Positions 9,211 through 18,463 of a stretch of DNA of 64,000 nt are shown here, piece by piece. The position numbers and the translations under genes were made by a program. Position 1 is the stretch's first letter. Each line of letters begins with the position of its first letter. Source of the DNA: Thalassoroseus pseudoceratinae (lineage in GTDB: Bacteria; Planctomycetota; Planctomycetia; Planctomycetales; Planctomycetaceae); NCBI RefSeq assembly GCF_011634775.1, contig NZ_JAALXT010000001.1, positions 434,001 through 498,000 on the forward strand, in the 5' to 3' direction. The notes under the pieces were generated by a model, which saw only the letters and a list, made by a program, of their open reading frames with translations, did no database searches and had not been told where the DNA came from.

Positions 9211-11406
9211 CTACTGAGAACATGATTCCAATTCGTTGGCAACGCATGTCAGGGAGATGCGGATCTCGTCGTAGGAAACAGTTTCGCCAAGTGCTTCAAA
9301 CAACTGTTTCGACGAATCCGTTTGCAGTTCCGTCGCCTTTGTGCGAACCCGTTCGAACGTGTCGGCATCGACCCACGGAAGCGGATCTGTCCGGGCCTCG
9401 GATTGCAAGAAGTCACAGAGATAGCCAGTGACCGTACTGCTGGCCCGTCCGGTCGTCTCGGCCACTTCGGCCAACGTCATGCCATCACGAAAGAACTGCC
9501 AAGCCCGGCGTGAGGCCGATGAAATCTTCCGCCCTGTGTTCTTGGAGACACCAGCTTTTGCCGTCCGGTTCGGATCGGTGTCGTTCTTGAGATACGCTTG
9601 AATGTGTTGAGTAAAAACATCGCCGTAGTCCCGAAGTTTTTTCTCGCCCACACCTTTGACCTCTTGAATTTCCTCGATCGACGTCGGCTTCTGTCGAGCC
9701 AATTCCCGTAGCGTTGCATCACCGAACACAATGTAAGCCGGCACGCCGCGTTCATCGGCGAGTTCTTTCCGAAGTTCCCGCAATCGCTCGAACAAACCGC
9801 GATCGACACCGTCCCAACTCTCTCGTCGAACTTCCGCCGACGCTTCGGCTGTTGATTTCCGTTTTCGCGATTGCAGCAATCGCGGTGATGCCGCCCCGCG
9901 TAGCAATTCCCGTCCCTTCGCAGTCACGTGGATGACGCGATACTCACCAACTTTTTCGAGATATCCTTGCGAGACCAATTGTTCAAGCCAATCGCGAACC
10001 GCACGCCGATCGTGCTGCTGCAAAATGCCGTAAGTGCTGGGCTGATCGTGCCGGTTTTCGAGAATGCGTTTGTCCCGCGAACCGGTCAGGTGCAAGCTGA
10101 CGTAATCACCGCCAAACCGCTGATCCAACCGGACAACTCCAGAGACGATTTTCTGAGCCGTCTCAAGCGGATTATCGAGCAAATCAAGATCACCCACGCA
10201 CACGTCGCAGGCGTTGCACGGTTCGTCGGGCCAGTCCTGTCCAAAGTACGTGACCAACGAACGATGTCGACAAGAGACACCCGTGCAAAATTGATCCAAC
10301 GCTTCGAGCGAGGCCATCGCCGCGTCAATGTTGCCCGCGGACTCCTCATTTAGAATCCGCCGCCACAATTGGGCATCACTACCGGAGTAAAACAGACAAC
10401 ACTCAGCTTCAAGCCCATCGCGACCGGCGCGACCGGCTTCCTGTTGATAGTTCTCCAGAGCCTTCGGCATCCCCGCGTGAATCACGTACCGCACGTTCGG
10501 TTTGTCGATTCCCATGCCAAACGCGACGGTTGCGACGATCGTTTCCGTGCGATCTTGAATGAATGCCTCTTGGTTCTTCTGGCGTTCCTCCGCATCCATC
10601 CCGGCATGATAGGGAAGGGTTTTATAACCAAGATCGTTCAGCGTCTCGCTCAGTTCGTCCACATCGCGACGACTGATGCAATAAATGATTCCTGATTCTC
10701 CCTGATGCCGATCGAGAACTTTTTGAATCTGTAACAGCCGATTGCGTCGTCGCTCTACTCGATAAAACAAATTGGACCGATCGAACGAACCCACCAGAAG
10801 TTCGTGATCTTTGAGGCCCAAGTTTTCGGCGATATCGGAGCGGACACGTTCGGTCGCAGTGGCGGTGTAGGCATGAAATGCGACATCGGGAAACCGTTCG
10901 CGGAGTCCCTTGAGTTCGCGGTATTCCGGTCGAAAGTCGTGACCCCATTCGCTGATGCAGTGGGCTTCGTCGACGGCGATAAAACTGAGGTTGGAGTCTT
11001 CGAGAAAGTCTTTGGTTCGTTCCTGAACGATCCGCTCAGGTGCGACATACAGGACGCGAATTTCTCCCCGCCGAACTGCCGAGGCGACTTCCATCCGCTC
11101 AGACGCGGAAAGTGAACTGTTGACGCAAGCCGCCGCCACACCGCACTCACGCAGGGCATCGACTTGATCTTTCATGAGAGAGATCAACGGCGAAACGACA
11201 ACCGCCAAACCTTCCCGGCATAGGGCCGGAACTTGGTAACACAGCGATTTGCCACCGCCGGTCGGCAGGACAACGACGGAGTCGCGATCCTCCATGACGC
11301 ACCGCATCGCCTGCTCTTGAAGCGGGCGAAAATCATCGTATCCCCAATATTGCTTGAGACAAGCTCGCAGTCGGTCCGTCGGCTCGTCTGGCGATACTTC
11401 CGCCAT
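9211..11406 (-). CDS. recQ: ATP-dependent DNA helicase RecQ
   Basis: About 731 residues, a 3'-5' DNA helicase of replication-fork and recombination repair. Motif 0 is WGYDDFRPLQEQA, Walker A is LPTGGGKSLCYQVPAL, motif II is AVDEAHCISEWGHDFRPEY, motif III is YTATAT, and motif V/VI is AFGMGIDKPNVRYVIH then QEAGRAGRDG. The RecQ zinc site is present (CRHR, then CNACDVC), followed by the winged-helix RQC region and an HRDC domain (about 545-615, IQEVKGVGEKKLRDYGD). The last 100 residues hold an HTH-type segment (MTLAEVAETTGRASSTVTGY), seen in longer RecQ proteins. TTG 11412 and ATG 11406 are both possible starts; I chose ATG with AAGGAG 10 bases upstream. A terminator separates it from the preceding oxidoreductase gene. 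Confidence 0.95.
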   Translation of the reverse strand: MAEVSPDEPTDRLRACLKQYWGYDDFRPLQEQAMRCVMEDRDSVVVLPTGGGKSLCYQVPALCREGLAVVVSPLISLMKDQVDALRECGVAAACVNSSLSASERMEVASAVRRGEIRVLYVAPERIVQERTKDFLEDSNLSFIAVDEAHCISEWGHDFRPEYRELKGLRERFPDVAFHAYTATATERVRSDIAENLGLKDHELLVGSFDRSNLFYRVERRRNRLLQIQKVLDRHQGESGIIYCISRRDVDELSETLNDLGYKTLPYHAGMDAEERQKNQEAFIQDRTETIVATVAFGMGIDKPNVRYVIHAGMPKALENYQQEAGRAGRDGLEAECCLFYSGSDAQLWRRILNEESAGNIDAAMASLEALDQFCTGVSCRHRSLVTYFGQDWPDEPCNACDVCVGDLDLLDNPLETAQKIVSGVVRLDQRFGGDYVSLHLTGSRDKRILENRHDQPSTYGILQQHDRRAVRDWLEQLVSQGYLEKVGEYRVIHVTAKGRELLRGAASPRLLQSRKRKSTAEASAEVRRESWDGVDRGLFERLRELRKELADERGVPAYIVFGDATLRELARQKPTSIEEIQEVKGVGEKKLRDYGDVFTQHIQAYLKNDTDPNRTAKAGVSKNTGRKISSASRRAWQFFRDGMTLAEVAETTGRASSTVTGYLCDFLQSEARTDPLPWVDADTFERVRTKATELQTDSSKQLFEALGETVSYDEIRISLTCVANELESCSQ

Positions 11407-11425
11407 CCGCAACTCGCTCCTTCAA

Positions 11426-11460
11426 GAAAAAGACCCGGCCCCCAAAAGAAACCGGGTCTC
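11426..11460 (-). terminator. Rho-independent terminator after the oxidoreductase gene
   Basis: An 8-bp perfect GC-rich stem (AGACCCGG 11431-11438, CCGGGTCT 11452-11459), followed on the reverse strand by TTTTTCTTGAA. It lies 38 bases past the stop at 11498 and just before the recQ start. Confidence 0.8.
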
Positions 11461-11497
11461 TGTTCGTCATTTCAACATTCGTCCCAAATCGCCGAGC

Positions 11498-12952
11498 TTA
11501 CAAGTTTGCTTCGCTGGGGACTTCGAACCCTTTACGGTATTCGCGAGTCAACCAAGGATTCGCGGCCCGTGCGTGCTCGCCAATGAACTCTTCGGATTCT
11601 GGATCGATTTCCAACATCGGTCCGAAGTGCATTTTGTTTTGGCTCAAATCGACACCGTTCTCACGCAGGTGTGCGGAGAACCGATCGTAAGTTTCCGCAA
11701 GTTCGCTGTCGTCCGACAAGCGAGCTTCGGCTTCCTTCGCGGTGACCATTTCGCCCATTCGCATCGAGATATTGCCGAGGTGGCACATCGCGGAGGAGTA
11801 GTGGCCTTCTTCGATGTCGGCGTTTAGATCGCTGACTTTGCGGCTGCGGACGGCTTTCACGAAGTTGCCGAAGTGATCATCGCCACCGCTGAACTTCTTG
11901 ACGACGTTGCCATCCAAGTCGAAGGCGGCACCACCATTGTAGCTGGTCATCACAACATAGCCGTTGCTACCGTAGAAGATCACACCGATCTTCGCACCGC
12001 GTTCGGCACCGGTCTTCAAACCACGGACTTCGAAGATGACCTTCTTGTCGCCATAATCGTGGAACGTGACTTCGGTGTTGGCGGTTTCACCGGCGTCTTC
12101 ATAGCCGAAGCGTCCGCCGAAACCCATCACGCGTTTGCCAACGGAAGTGGCACCGATACCCCATCGGCAGATGTCCATTTGGTGGATGCCTTGGTTGCCC
12201 AAGTCGCCGTTGCCGGTATTCCAGACCCAGTGCCAATCGTAGTGCAGTTTCGGTCGGGTCAACGGTTGCAGAGCGGCCGGTCCCGTCCACAAATCGTAGT
12301 CGACGCTACCAGGAACATCGTATTTGCCAGCCGGTCCGATGGGACCACGCGGCTTGTAGCACAGACCGCGAGCGAAGTTGCAATCGCCGATTTGCCCGGA
12401 TTGCACGTAGTCGACGGCTTCGTTTGTAGCTTTGGTGGAACGGCATTGGGTTCCCGTTTGCACGATCTTGTCGTACTTGCGGGCGGCTTGCACCATCCGA
12501 CGGCCTTCGCTCACGTTGTGGCTCACGGGTTTTTCGACGTACACGTCTTTCCCGGCTTGAACGGCCCAAATCGTTGCCAAGGCATGCCAGTGGTTTGGGG
12601 TCGCGATGCTGACGATATCAATGCTCTTGTCGTCGTAGGCTTCCCGCATGTCTTTGACATACTTCGGCTTTTTGCCGGTCTTCTTGTGGATTGCTTCGAC
12701 TTGAGCTTGACCAACGGCTTCGTCAGCGTCGCAAATGATCGCAACTTCGGTGTCTTTGCGACCGGAAAATGCTCCTAAGTGGGATCGACCACGTCCTCGG
12801 ACTCCGACGACCGCGACACGCAGCAATTCATTCGGGCTGTCTGATTGCTCGTCTTTGGCGAAAGCGGTTTGAGTGGATGCACCAGCGGCGACGGCGGCGG
12901 CGGTTGCAAACATGGAGTTTTCGAGAAACTCACGACGGCTGCGATTGGTCAT
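11498..12952 (-). CDS. Tat-exported Gfo/Idh/MocA family oxidoreductase
   Basis: 484 residues. The twin-arginine signal is NRSRREFLENSMFATAAAVA, cleaved near AFAKDE. The NAD(P)-binding Rossmann domain follows (LRVAVVGVRGRGRSHLGAF; IICDADEAVGQAQ), then DIVSIATPNHWHALATIWA and the family's DVYVEKPVSHNVSEGRRM, with the EKP lysine. The C-terminal alpha/beta domain contains WHWVWNTGNGDLGNQGIHQM, where Asp and His are the likely catalytic pair. Such planctomycete proteins use tightly bound nicotinamide cofactor in the periplasm, probably on sugars; the substrate is unknown. The frame is open upstream to 13033, but AGGAG sits 8 bases before ATG 12952 and the Tat motif starts there. It has its own terminator. 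Confidence 0.9.
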   Translation of the reverse strand: MTNRSRREFLENSMFATAAAVAAGASTQTAFAKDEQSDSPNELLRVAVVGVRGRGRSHLGAFSGRKDTEVAIICDADEAVGQAQVEAIHKKTGKKPKYVKDMREAYDDKSIDIVSIATPNHWHALATIWAVQAGKDVYVEKPVSHNVSEGRRMVQAARKYDKIVQTGTQCRSTKATNEAVDYVQSGQIGDCNFARGLCYKPRGPIGPAGKYDVPGSVDYDLWTGPAALQPLTRPKLHYDWHWVWNTGNGDLGNQGIHQMDICRWGIGATSVGKRVMGFGGRFGYEDAGETANTEVTFHDYGDKKVIFEVRGLKTGAERGAKIGVIFYGSNGYVVMTSYNGGAAFDLDGNVVKKFSGGDDHFGNFVKAVRSRKVSDLNADIEEGHYSSAMCHLGNISMRMGEMVTAKEAEARLSDDSELAETYDRFSAHLRENGVDLSQNKMHFGPMLEIDPESEEFIGEHARAANPWLTREYRKGFEVPSEANL

Positions 12953-13065
12953 CAGCAACACTCCTATTGGAAAATGGTGGGACAGGGGTAGGCGGGTGGC
13001 CGGCGAGCGAATTGAAGACGACCGACAACGCACATCTCGAGTTTACCCCCTAAGATTGGGGAACT

Positions 13066-14094
13066 TCAAGCCTGTCCATCAACGGTTCGCCCGAGAACGC
13101 CAGCAATTTTGCGACATTCGTCCATAATCGTGGCAAATGTGTCGGGGGAAATCGTTTGGGCGGCATCGCTGACGGCTTCCGCCGGATTCGGATGGACTTC
13201 CAGCAACAATCCATCGCAACCGACAGCGACAGCCGCTCGGCACATCGACGGAACCAACGACGCAATTCCGGTCCCGTGGCTGGGGTCGATCACGATGGGC
13301 AAGTGTGTCCGCTCTTGCAGGTACGGCACGGTCGCCAACGGAAGCGTGAACCGAGTGTGAGACTCGAACGTCCGCACACCGCGTTCGCAGAGCACCACTT
13401 GCTGATTGCCCTGATCCAACACGTACTCCGCAGCCAACAGGAATTCATCCATCGTTGCCGACGGTCCCCGCTTGAGCAGCACCGGCGTTTTCGTCTCGCC
13501 GACCGCTTGCAGCAGATGATAATTCTGCATGTTCCGCGCACCAATTTGCAGCACATCCGCATATTTTCCCACCAACTCGACGTGTTCAGGCGTCATGACC
13601 TCGGTCACGACAGCCAAACCGGTTTCGTCACGAGCGGCAGCGAGAAGTTTCAACCCTTCTTCCTTAAGCCCTTGGAATGCGTAGGGGCTTGTTCGTGGTT
13701 TGAACGCACCGCCGCGCAGCCCCGTCGCTCCGGCTGCTTTGACACGATGAGCCGTTTCGATGATCTGCTCTTCGCTCTCCACCGAACACGGTCCCGCGAC
13801 CACGCCAATATGTCCACCACCGAACACCAAATCCCGAACCTGAACCACAGACGGTTCCGGCTTCGTCTCCCGGCTGGCAACCTTGTACGGCGCCAGAATT
13901 GGCACCACTTTATCGACCTCGTCCAAGCGTTCTAACGCTTCCCGATCGTCATCACGACGCTGAGACCCAACCGCCGCCACAACGGTGCGTTCCGTCCCAA
14001 CGATCACGTGAGCTTTAAGGCCCAAGCTTTCAACTCGCGAAGCAACCCGCTGAATTTCTTCCTCGGAACGCCCCGGATGCAGTACGACAATCAT
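13066..14094 (-). CDS. aroF: 3-deoxy-7-phosphoheptulonate (DAHP) synthase, AroF type
   Basis: 342 residues. It condenses phosphoenolpyruvate and erythrose 4-phosphate in the first step of the shikimate pathway. The N-terminal ferredoxin-like regulatory domain (MIVVLHPGRSEEEIQRVASR) is typical of the AroA-beta/KDO8P-synthase-like class. The barrel shows VVAGPCSVESEEQI, LRGGAFKPRTSPYAFQG, VLQIGARNMQN, LLKRGPSATMDEF and PIVIDPSHGTG, which are the substrate and metal motifs. The open frame extends to 14136, but MIVVLHPG is the family's usual start. No other aromatic-pathway gene is adjacent. The next gene (moaC) is divergent, leaving 254 bases for two promoters. Confidence 0.95.
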   Translation of the reverse strand: MIVVLHPGRSEEEIQRVASRVESLGLKAHVIVGTERTVVAAVGSQRRDDDREALERLDEVDKVVPILAPYKVASRETKPEPSVVQVRDLVFGGGHIGVVAGPCSVESEEQIIETAHRVKAAGATGLRGGAFKPRTSPYAFQGLKEEGLKLLAAARDETGLAVVTEVMTPEHVELVGKYADVLQIGARNMQNYHLLQAVGETKTPVLLKRGPSATMDEFLLAAEYVLDQGNQQVVLCERGVRTFESHTRFTLPLATVPYLQERTHLPIVIDPSHGTGIASLVPSMCRAAVAVGCDGLLLEVHPNPAEAVSDAAQTISPDTFATIMDECRKIAGVLGRTVDGQA

Positions 14095-14266
14095 CCCGAC
14101 AACCCTGTCAAATGGAGGCAATAAACGATCAGGCAATACGGTTCTTTCGAGATCGTCGCAGACTTCGGTTTCATTTGCCAGCCCTCGAAATCATTCAGAT
14201 TGTGACATTTCTACCGGTACGGGCTGCAAGCTCTCCAAGAAGCCGTCTTCGCGGTATTGGGCGGGG

Positions 14267-14295
14267 TTGTCGGTCGAAAGTGGGCGGACTATAGT
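14267..14295 (+). promoter_or_regulatory. Sigma-70 type promoter for moaC
   Basis: TTGTCG at 14267-14272, a 17-base spacer, and TATAGT at 14290-14295. The predicted start point near 14302 would give a leader of about 47 bases before the moaC ATG. Confidence 0.6.
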
Positions 14296-14348
14296 GCAGC
14301 GGCGAATGTGAAGACGTTTTTCCTTAAACGCAAACCACTTGTGGTTCC

Positions 14349-14840
14349 ATGGCCGAGTTGACCCATTTTGACGAACGCGGAGCCAGCCGTATGGTTGATG
14401 TCGGTGAAAAGCCGATCACCACGCGAACGGCCGTCGCTGAAGCTCGCATGTCGATGCGGCCCGAGACTTTACAACTGATTCTCGACCGGAAGTTTGCCAA
14501 AGGAGACGTCTTCGAAGTCGCTCGATTGGCAGGTATCATGGCCAGCAAGCGGACGGCCGATCTGATTCCGTTGTGTCATCCACTCGGTCTCGATTCCGTC
14601 ACGATCGACTTTGAAGTCCTTGACGAGCGAACAGTTCAGATCGTCTCGACAACAAAAATTAGCGCCCGCACTGGAGTGGAGATGGAAGCGCTCACATCCG
14701 CCAGCGTCGCGGCCCTGACGATTTACGACATGTGTAAGGCAGTGGATCGTGAAATGACCATCGGACCGATTCAGTTGCTCGAAAAACGGGGTGGTAAAAG
14801 TGGAGACTTCAAACGTGAAACTCCCGCAGTCAACGACTGA
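14349..14840 (+). CDS. moaC: Cyclic pyranopterin monophosphate synthase MoaC
   Basis: 163 residues, the usual MoaC length. It converts the MoaA product to cPMP in molybdenum cofactor synthesis. Seen are [20 protein letters not shown], the active-site Lys region [35 protein letters not shown] and [20 protein letters not shown] with the catalytic Asp and Lys residues in place. A good promoter lies 50-80 bases upstream, though no clear ribosome site is visible. No other moa/moe gene is in the window. The polyprenyl synthase gene follows after 92 bases and may share the transcript. Confidence 0.96.
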   Translation: MAELTHFDERGASRMVDVGEKPITTRTAVAEARMSMRPETLQLILDRKFAKGDVFEVARLAGIMASKRTADLIPLCHPLGLDSVTIDFEVLDERTVQIVSTTKISARTGVEMEALTSASVAALTIYDMCKAVDREMTIGPIQLLEKRGGKSGDFKRETPAVND

Positions 14841-14932
14841 ACCACCTCGTTCCCAAACGGCGATCAAACGCCCTTCAATTTAATGTTTCACACTATGGCT
14901 TGGCGTTCACAACGTTCTCAGGCGGTTGGCCT

Positions 14933-15925
14933 ATGAATCCTCAAGTTTCCGGACAGAATTTGCTTGCCCGCATCCACGAATTCCTGGGCGGATCGTTGGA
15001 GGAAGCCGACCGCATCTTCCGCGACGAACTGCGCAGTCGCCGAACCTGCGTCCGCGATATTTTCGGGCATGCCCTCCAGTTCCAAGGCAAGCGTCTGCGT
15101 CCGATCTTACTATTGCTTTCGGCGGCCGCCAGTGGAGGAATCCGGAAGGACCACCATGTTCTGGCGGCGGTCGTGGAAATGATTCACACGGCCACACTGG
15201 TTCACGATGACATTCTCGACGAAGCCGACACGCGACGACACGTCGCAACAGTGAACGCACGCTGGAACAACGAAACAAGTGTGTTGTTCGGCGACTACCT
15301 CTTCACCCACGCATTCCACTTGGCGGCGAGTCTGGATTCGACGACTGCATGCCGTCTGATCGGTCGTGCGACGAACGTCGTGTGCGAGGGTGAACTGACC
15401 CAAATTTCCGAACGTGGCAACATCGATCTCACCGAAGAACGGTACTTTGAAATCATCGATGGCAAAACGGCCGAATTGTGTGCCCTGTGCGGACAACTTG
15501 GTGCGATGTACGCCGGTGCTGGCGACGAAATTATCGAAGCCTTGTCAGACTACGGACGATCACTGGGCTTGGCGTTCCAGATTGCAGATGACTTGCTCGA
15601 TCTGACAGGCGACGAAGACCGCACCGGCAAAACGCTCGGCTCCGATTTGCTCAAGCAGAAATTGACACTGCCAGTCATTCGACTACTCGCCACCGCACCT
15701 CCGGACGATGCCACCACCATCCGCGAACTCATCGCAACCCCCGACGAAAACACGGGTGAGAAACTCCTGCCGTACCTCGAGGCCTCCGATGCCTTGAGCT
15801 ACACCAGTCAACGTGCGGAAGAGTTGATCTTGGCGGCGAACTCGCGGTTGTCGATCCTGCCGGACTCTCCCGCCCGGCGAATCCTGGAATCGTTGACCGA
15901 TTTCGTCCTTCACCGCTCGTTTTAA
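14933..15925 (+). CDS. Polyprenyl (long-chain) diphosphate synthase
   Basis: 330 residues. It extends allylic diphosphates with isopentenyl diphosphate, most likely making the side chain of the respiratory quinone. Both aspartate-rich motifs are intact: DDILD (92-96, in LVHDDILDEADTRR) and DDLLD (219-223, in FQIADDLLDLTGDED). KRLRP, the conserved Lys-Arg start of the fold, precedes them. Residues before the first motif (HTATL) are small to medium, fitting a long product. A TTG start at 14900 is possible, but ATG 14933 fits homologous N-termini (Asn-Pro then helix). This is distinct from the second prenyl synthase at 37225-39090, which is fused and has an altered motif. Its stop overlaps that of the convergent sulfatase by 3 bases. 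Confidence 0.9.
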   Translation: MNPQVSGQNLLARIHEFLGGSLEEADRIFRDELRSRRTCVRDIFGHALQFQGKRLRPILLLLSAAASGGIRKDHHVLAAVVEMIHTATLVHDDILDEADTRRHVATVNARWNNETSVLFGDYLFTHAFHLAASLDSTTACRLIGRATNVVCEGELTQISERGNIDLTEERYFEIIDGKTAELCALCGQLGAMYAGAGDEIIEALSDYGRSLGLAFQIADDLLDLTGDEDRTGKTLGSDLLKQKLTLPVIRLLATAPPDDATTIRELIATPDENTGEKLLPYLEASDALSYTSQRAEELILAANSRLSILPDSPARRILESLTDFVLHRSF

Positions 15926-17754
15926 TTCGACGAATCGAGACGCTTCAGCATGACTCCTTTAAAGTCCATGAACCGCTCGCCGGCAATTTTCTGAGCGGTC
16001 AACTCTAACCGTTGCCGACCGGCTGGCACAGCAAGGTGGCCGATTCGAAATCGCCCCCAATCCCGATTGACGTAACGTTGTCGGCTTCGCTCATCTCGGT
16101 TGGGGAGTGGCTGAACCGGCGCTTCCGCAGCGGGCAGGGGACCGGTCAGGGATGCATCACCGATCTGGACTTGGACTGTCGAACCGGCCTCCGACTTCGG
16201 ACACCCGTAGAGAATTTCGACTTCGTACGTCCCGGCGTGTTGCACATCGATGTCGAACCAAACTTTGGCGTCCTCGTCAGTCCAATTGGTAAGCCAATCG
16301 TGCGCGAACCCCGGTCCATGATCAAACTTCATGGGCCCGTCGTGATACGCTTGCGGAGCATTGAGCGTAACCGGGTTTTCCTGGGGGAAGCCTACGGGAA
16401 TCGCGAATCGCTCCAACGGGGTCCGTGATGTGTCGTCGATCCAGGCTTCGTATTGCTCACTGAGTTCTCTCACAACTTGCGGATGCTGACTGGCGATGTT
16501 GTGTTTCTCGCCGGGATCCTGCTGCATGTCGAACAATTTCCAGGCCGACGCGTTCCGATCTTTCGGCTTCGCACTCGAACCGCCTTGGGGACCCGGGATC
16601 GTGCGGACCAACCGATATTGTGGTGTTCTCACTGCACCTGGATACCGATTCGATTCGGAAATTGGGTTGTGAGTAAACAACACCCGCTCATTCCAGTCGG
16701 CATCGGCATTCTTCAGAAGCGGAACCAAACTCACGCCATCAATCTTCGGGCCATCGGGCGGATTGACATCGCAGAGTTCGAGCAACGTCGGATAGATGTC
16801 GATATGAGACGCCAACCGAGACACCACACTTGAAGCCGGCAACCGTTTCGGCCACCGCACGAACAACGGCACGCGACATCCACCTTCGTGCACGCTCGTT
16901 TTGCCGCCACGCATTCCCGCATTATAATGTTTGACGCCCGCCGTCCCGCCATTGTCGGTTAGAAAGAGCACAATGGTGTCATCTGCGATCCGGTTTGCGT
17001 TCAAAACTTCGAGCAAACGCCCCACGTTGTCGTCGATGTTTTCACACATCCCATAAAACGCCGACGTTTTCTCATCGAACCCTTTCTGTCGAAACTTTTC
17101 GTAGTATTCATCTGGGATTTGATAAGGCGAATGCGGAGCATTGTAAGAGAGGTAGCAGAAGAACGGTTGGTCGTCCGTTTGTTCGATGAAGCGAATCGCC
17201 TGCGTCGTGAGAACGTCGGTAATGTAGCCCTTCGTCTTTACATCCTTCGATTGGTGCGTCAGTTCGGCGTCAAAATACGCATTGGTATGTCCGTTACAGA
17301 AGCCGAAGAACTCGTCGAATCCCTGACCATTCGGCGTATACGGGAATTGTTCGCCGTTGTGCCATTTGCCGAAACACCCCGTCCGATACCCATTTGACTG
17401 TAGAGCCTCAGCAATCGTGACTTCACTCAGCCGCATCGTTTCCTTGTTGTGGGTCACTCCCCAGACACCGCAACGAAGCGGATACCGTCCAGTCAACAAC
17501 GCCCCCCGTGTCGGTGCACAAAACGAGTTCACATAGAATCGTTCAAAACGAACACCGTCCCGCCCCAACTGATCGATTGCCGGTGTCTTCAAGTACGGAT
17601 TCCCGTGAATACTGAGATCACCGTAACCCTGGTCGTCCGTCAAAATCAATAGGACATTGGGACGCTTCGCAGCCACGATTTCTCGATGGCACAGAAGGCT
17701 CGCCATCAGACAAACCCAAAACGAAATCCTCGCACACACACAATCTAAACTCAT
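15922..17754 (-). CDS. Secreted sulfatase (arylsulfatase A type) with C-terminal beta domain
   Basis: 610 residues with a signal peptide (ISFWVCLMASLLCHREIVAA). It hydrolyses sulfate esters, probably on algal polysaccharides. The formylglycine site is CAPTRGALLTGR with Cys79 in C-x-P-x-R, to be oxidised by a formylglycine-generating enzyme. Metal ligands Asp40 and Asp41 lie in ILTDDQGYGD; later motifs are GKWHNGEQFPYTPNGQGFDE and FLTDNGGTAGVKHYNAG. The catalytic region ends near 450. Residues about 470-605 form an extra beta-sandwich-like domain (FDIDVQHAGTYEVEILYGCP, RFRIGHLAVPAGRQRLEL) resembling a carbohydrate-binding module, which would anchor it to polysaccharide. AGGA lies 8 bases before ATG 17754. 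Confidence 0.92.
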   Translation of the reverse strand: MSLDCVCARISFWVCLMASLLCHREIVAAKRPNVLLILTDDQGYGDLSIHGNPYLKTPAIDQLGRDGVRFERFYVNSFCAPTRGALLTGRYPLRCGVWGVTHNKETMRLSEVTIAEALQSNGYRTGCFGKWHNGEQFPYTPNGQGFDEFFGFCNGHTNAYFDAELTHQSKDVKTKGYITDVLTTQAIRFIEQTDDQPFFCYLSYNAPHSPYQIPDEYYEKFRQKGFDEKTSAFYGMCENIDDNVGRLLEVLNANRIADDTIVLFLTDNGGTAGVKHYNAGMRGGKTSVHEGGCRVPLFVRWPKRLPASSVVSRLASHIDIYPTLLELCDVNPPDGPKIDGVSLVPLLKNADADWNERVLFTHNPISESNRYPGAVRTPQYRLVRTIPGPQGGSSAKPKDRNASAWKLFDMQQDPGEKHNIASQHPQVVRELSEQYEAWIDDTSRTPLERFAIPVGFPQENPVTLNAPQAYHDGPMKFDHGPGFAHDWLTNWTDEDAKVWFDIDVQHAGTYEVEILYGCPKSEAGSTVQVQIGDASLTGPLPAAEAPVQPLPNRDERSRQRYVNRDWGRFRIGHLAVPAGRQRLELTAQKIAGERFMDFKGVMLKRLDSSN

Positions 17755-18463
17755 TCCGATCGTCCTGCTTCAATCCAAGTTTCCAGGCTGAGTCAAAGTA
17801 TGGTCACGCCCAGCGGATCGCCCGTCATCGCATACGACAAGATCCGACAGAAGCACCACCCCATGCAGACCACAACCCCAGCATGATCATGCCCCAGCGC
17901 GAGCACAACTCAAGAGCCAACAACAGCTCACCGGGCACCAGCAATTCCGGTAAGCGTGGCTTTTGAACAGCTTGTAGAACGACACGATTTGCCAGCGCCT
18001 TTAGTACCAAAGCGCCACTGTCTGGGCGGAGACCTCAGACGAATCCACGTTCGTCAAGAGTGTCCATTGGCCAACAATAAAATCCTCGTCATCGATCAAA
18101 CGCAGCACAACCAAACGACGAAGGGCGGCCAGCGGTGGCGTTTCAGTCCTTCGAAAGAGACGAATCCGCAATCGAATTACTGGAGGACGCCCTCATTACA
18201 TTCGAAACGATGCAGTTCGAAGCGGCCGACACCCTCACTTGGGACGAATGGGGCTACCCGACCGTCTTGTAGGACGCTGGCGACTAGCATTCCGAGTCGA
18301 CTGCTCTGTCCAGAGTACGAATTCAGATTTCATTGTACCTTATTTGACGCTCAGCCACAGCAGAACGTTTAGAGATCCCCAGAGCTAACAGTTGGTGCTA
18401 GCCACGGCACTCGCATCGCACCGTCGGAGGGCGGCCGTTGCCAGCTGGCCGACGTAGTTTGGT
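17755..18463. other. Large intergenic region with possible decayed coding sequence
   Basis: 709 bases between the sulfatase start and the kinase stop. No convincing gene is present. The stretch 18120-18272 on the plus strand reads EGRPAVAFQSFERDESAIEL, then LEDALITFETMQFEAADTLT and WDEWGYPTVL to a stop. This composition is protein-like and acidic, and is open only back to a TAA at 18078. A GTG at 18135 could start a 45-residue protein. I read it as either a small gene or the tail of a decayed one. The rest looks non-coding; the part before 17800 should hold the sulfatase promoter. Confidence 0.35.

Noticed and set aside
11873-12778. 301-codon plus-strand frame opposite the oxidoreductase
   Set aside because: Antisense shadow of a full Gfo/Idh/MocA protein.
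15922-15925. Overlap of convergent stop codons
   Set aside because: A shared TTAA is common in convergent genes; noted but not treated as a feature.
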